Part shown: one piece after another, positions 62,663 through 64,000 of the stretch
Position numbering within the stretch: the stretch's first letter is position 1
Layout: each line of letters opens with the position of its first letter
Source: Xestospongia bergquistia
Taxonomy: Eukaryota; Porifera; Demospongiae; Haplosclerida; Petrosiidae
Assembly (NCBI GenBank): GCA_963965975.1
Contig: OZ014423.1
Location: forward strand, 2,542,001-2,606,000
Direction: 5' to 3'
Length of the DNA: 64,000 nt
The notes under the pieces: model-generated
The model's database searches: none
What the model saw: the letters and a program-made list of their open reading frames with translations, nothing else
What the model was told of the DNA's origin: nothing
Position numbers and translations under genes: made by a program

Positions 62663-62905
62663 ATGCTTGCTCAATTGAAAAGGCGTCTGTATTTGGCAAT
62701 TGAACCAGATTCTGTAAGTAGACACTATACTAAACTTGCTGAGCTTTCCATACAGCAAATGTTGCTGTCTGAAGATGTTGATGAACCTTCTTCTTTATTA
62801 TATGTGAATCAAAGGTTTGGCAATATGCCTGGCTATTTGTACTGCAGTAGTCAGGCATTCTCAACCCTTAAACAGAATGGATTGATGTATTTATATCTGA
62901 ATTAA
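62663..62905 (+). CDS. Hypothetical protein or first exon
   Basis: An ORF of about 80 residues starts MLAQLKRRLYLAIEPDS. A consensus donor GTAAGT lies at 62715, right after the EPDS codons, so this may be only the first exon of a gene running to the right. A second candidate short exon (MSHILPKSKADELK followed by GTAAGT) lies at about 63171-63215. No domain is recognised and the exon chain cannot be fixed from sequence alone. An in-frame ATG at 62624 overlaps the CACGTAG boxes and is less likely. Confidence 0.35.
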   Translation: MLAQLKRRLYLAIEPDSVSRHYTKLAELSIQQMLLSEDVDEPSSLLYVNQRFGNMPGYLYCSSQAFSTLKQNGLMYLYLN

Positions 62906-64000
62906 TGAAATGTGTAATTTTTTATTTGGCAGTACTAGTGGTTATTTGACAGTGACTGGCAACTTACAAATTTGGGTATTTATCCAGGACACCATTCTGA
63001 TTGTTTAATTACTTGTTATGAGTTCAGGATTTATAAAACGGATAAGACCCTAAACACTTGAGCATATGATTTAATAATCAGTAGTCTTCCCTAGCATACT
63101 TAGTGTACATGTGTATATCTACATGCATTACTGTCGACATCATATTAAACTGGAGTGTGTCACAGTATTAAATATGTCTCATATCCTGCCAAAATCAAAG
63201 GCAGATGAGTTAAAAGTAAGTATCTTGATAATTTTGATTTCAGGTATACATGAAGTTGCTGTACATGAACTAGTATTCATTATATGGCAAATAATTTAGT
63301 CTTAACAAACACTAAAGTGTCTGTCAAGTTAATTATAGTGGACAGGCCTAGGTTCATCATGACAATAACTTATATGCAGAGATAGAGTACTCCTTTGAAT
63401 TCACTTCAACTAAAGCTAAACGATGTCAATCAAAGGCTATTTGCACATACATAGTGATACAAGACTATATATATAAAATAACATGTAGGTAATTAAGGGT
63501 ATGTACAGTCTCTTTGGTATTATGCATGAATTAACGCCTCATCTTATGTACTAGTATTTCCCAAATACACTGTTGCTTAGCTATGTAGCTACAACAAGGG
63601 CCTGTTAATATAGAAGCATTATGACATCAGTCCTCATCAGTCACTATCTTCACATCTATAACTGTCCTGACACAGCTACAGCTGACATCCAGCTCAACAA
63701 GTGTCTCAGTCCCCTCTGAAAGGGGTTCATCTTGCTAACAGCTGCATCTCTGAACTAAAACTAAAAGAAACGAATGAGCTATATGCTAAAATTAAAACTA
63801 AACTAAAAGTATTTGCATTGTATGTTTGAACCAACTACTATATACCCTATTAATAAACTAAAATAAAGCATTTTATCATGCTAAGACTAATAAATTATTT
63901 TTATTGTCTATTTTAGTGGCTACTTAGGTCACTGTGATGAGATTATACCAAAGATAGATTACTGCATATAATCCCTTCATCACAGTGATGATGATTGTCA
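62906..64000. other. Right end of window, no gene supported
   Basis: AT-rich sequence with only the candidate exon near 63171-63215. I see no conserved domain on either strand. It ends with an inverted repeat at 63929-63988. Confidence 0.5.
63929..63988. repeat. Inverted repeat at right end
   Basis: TCACTGTGATGA (63929-63940) and TCATCACAGTGA (63977-63988) are perfect complements, extended inward by GATTAT (63941-63946) and ATAATC (63968-63973). A hairpin or the end of a small element; the window stops just after it. Confidence 0.75.

Overview
The window looks like an animal nuclear genome, most likely from a sponge (demosponge). It is AT-rich, its genes are compact with many short GT-AG introns, and it carries clear orthologues of animal genes (INPP5F/SAC2, GOLGA7, rhotekin, CCDC186). 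The host assignment is inference. It rests on gene content, above all secreted multi-EGF proteins and RING/TRAF-zinc-finger families, and no species marker is present. I see no rRNA, tRNA, CRISPR array or operon.

Layout. (1) 1-7.2 kb: a minus-strand INPP5F-like SAC phosphatase, cut by the left edge, sits head-to-head with a three-exon GOLGA7. (2) 7.7-27.5 kb: a tandem array with a period of about 5.4 kb. Four intact three-exon genes for secreted proteins of about 750 residues with some 15 EGF modules alternate with three truncated pseudogene copies. Each intact gene has a TATA box exactly 74 bp before its ATG and is followed by a satellite built from copies of its own 3' end. (3) 28.1-36.0 kb: a minus-strand rhotekin-like RhoA effector gene with a possible extra 5' exon. 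(4) 36.1-42.7 kb: a CCDC186 golgin (15 exons) and an ankyrin-repeat gene, both on the plus strand.

(5) 42.8-59.1 kb: a cluster of RING + TRAF-type zinc finger + coiled coil + macro-domain genes. It starts with a head-to-head pair whose ATGs are 47 bp apart; the minus-strand member has an in-frame stop. Three single-exon paralogues follow at 47,297, 52,592 and 57,887, spaced exactly 5,295 bp apart. Each of the first two repeat units also carries a dead 3' fragment of the neighbouring transporter gene, a MULE-like transposase remnant and a MITE-like element. (6) 59.8-62.3 kb: the intact parent of that fragment, a nine-exon YeeE/YedE-family sulfur-transport gene of a type best known from bacteria. 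(7) 62.6-64 kb: a weakly supported plus-strand ORF behind a shared promoter.

How they work together. Regions 1, 3 and 4 are housekeeping membrane-traffic and cytoskeleton genes with no obvious shared pathway. Regions 2 and 5 are fast-evolving multigene arrays with tandem duplication, pseudogenes and signs of gene conversion. The most interesting candidate is the RING-macro family: its architecture predicts ubiquitin ligases that read ADP-ribose, and its birth-and-death pattern is what one expects of immune or stress genes. That functional reading is inference.
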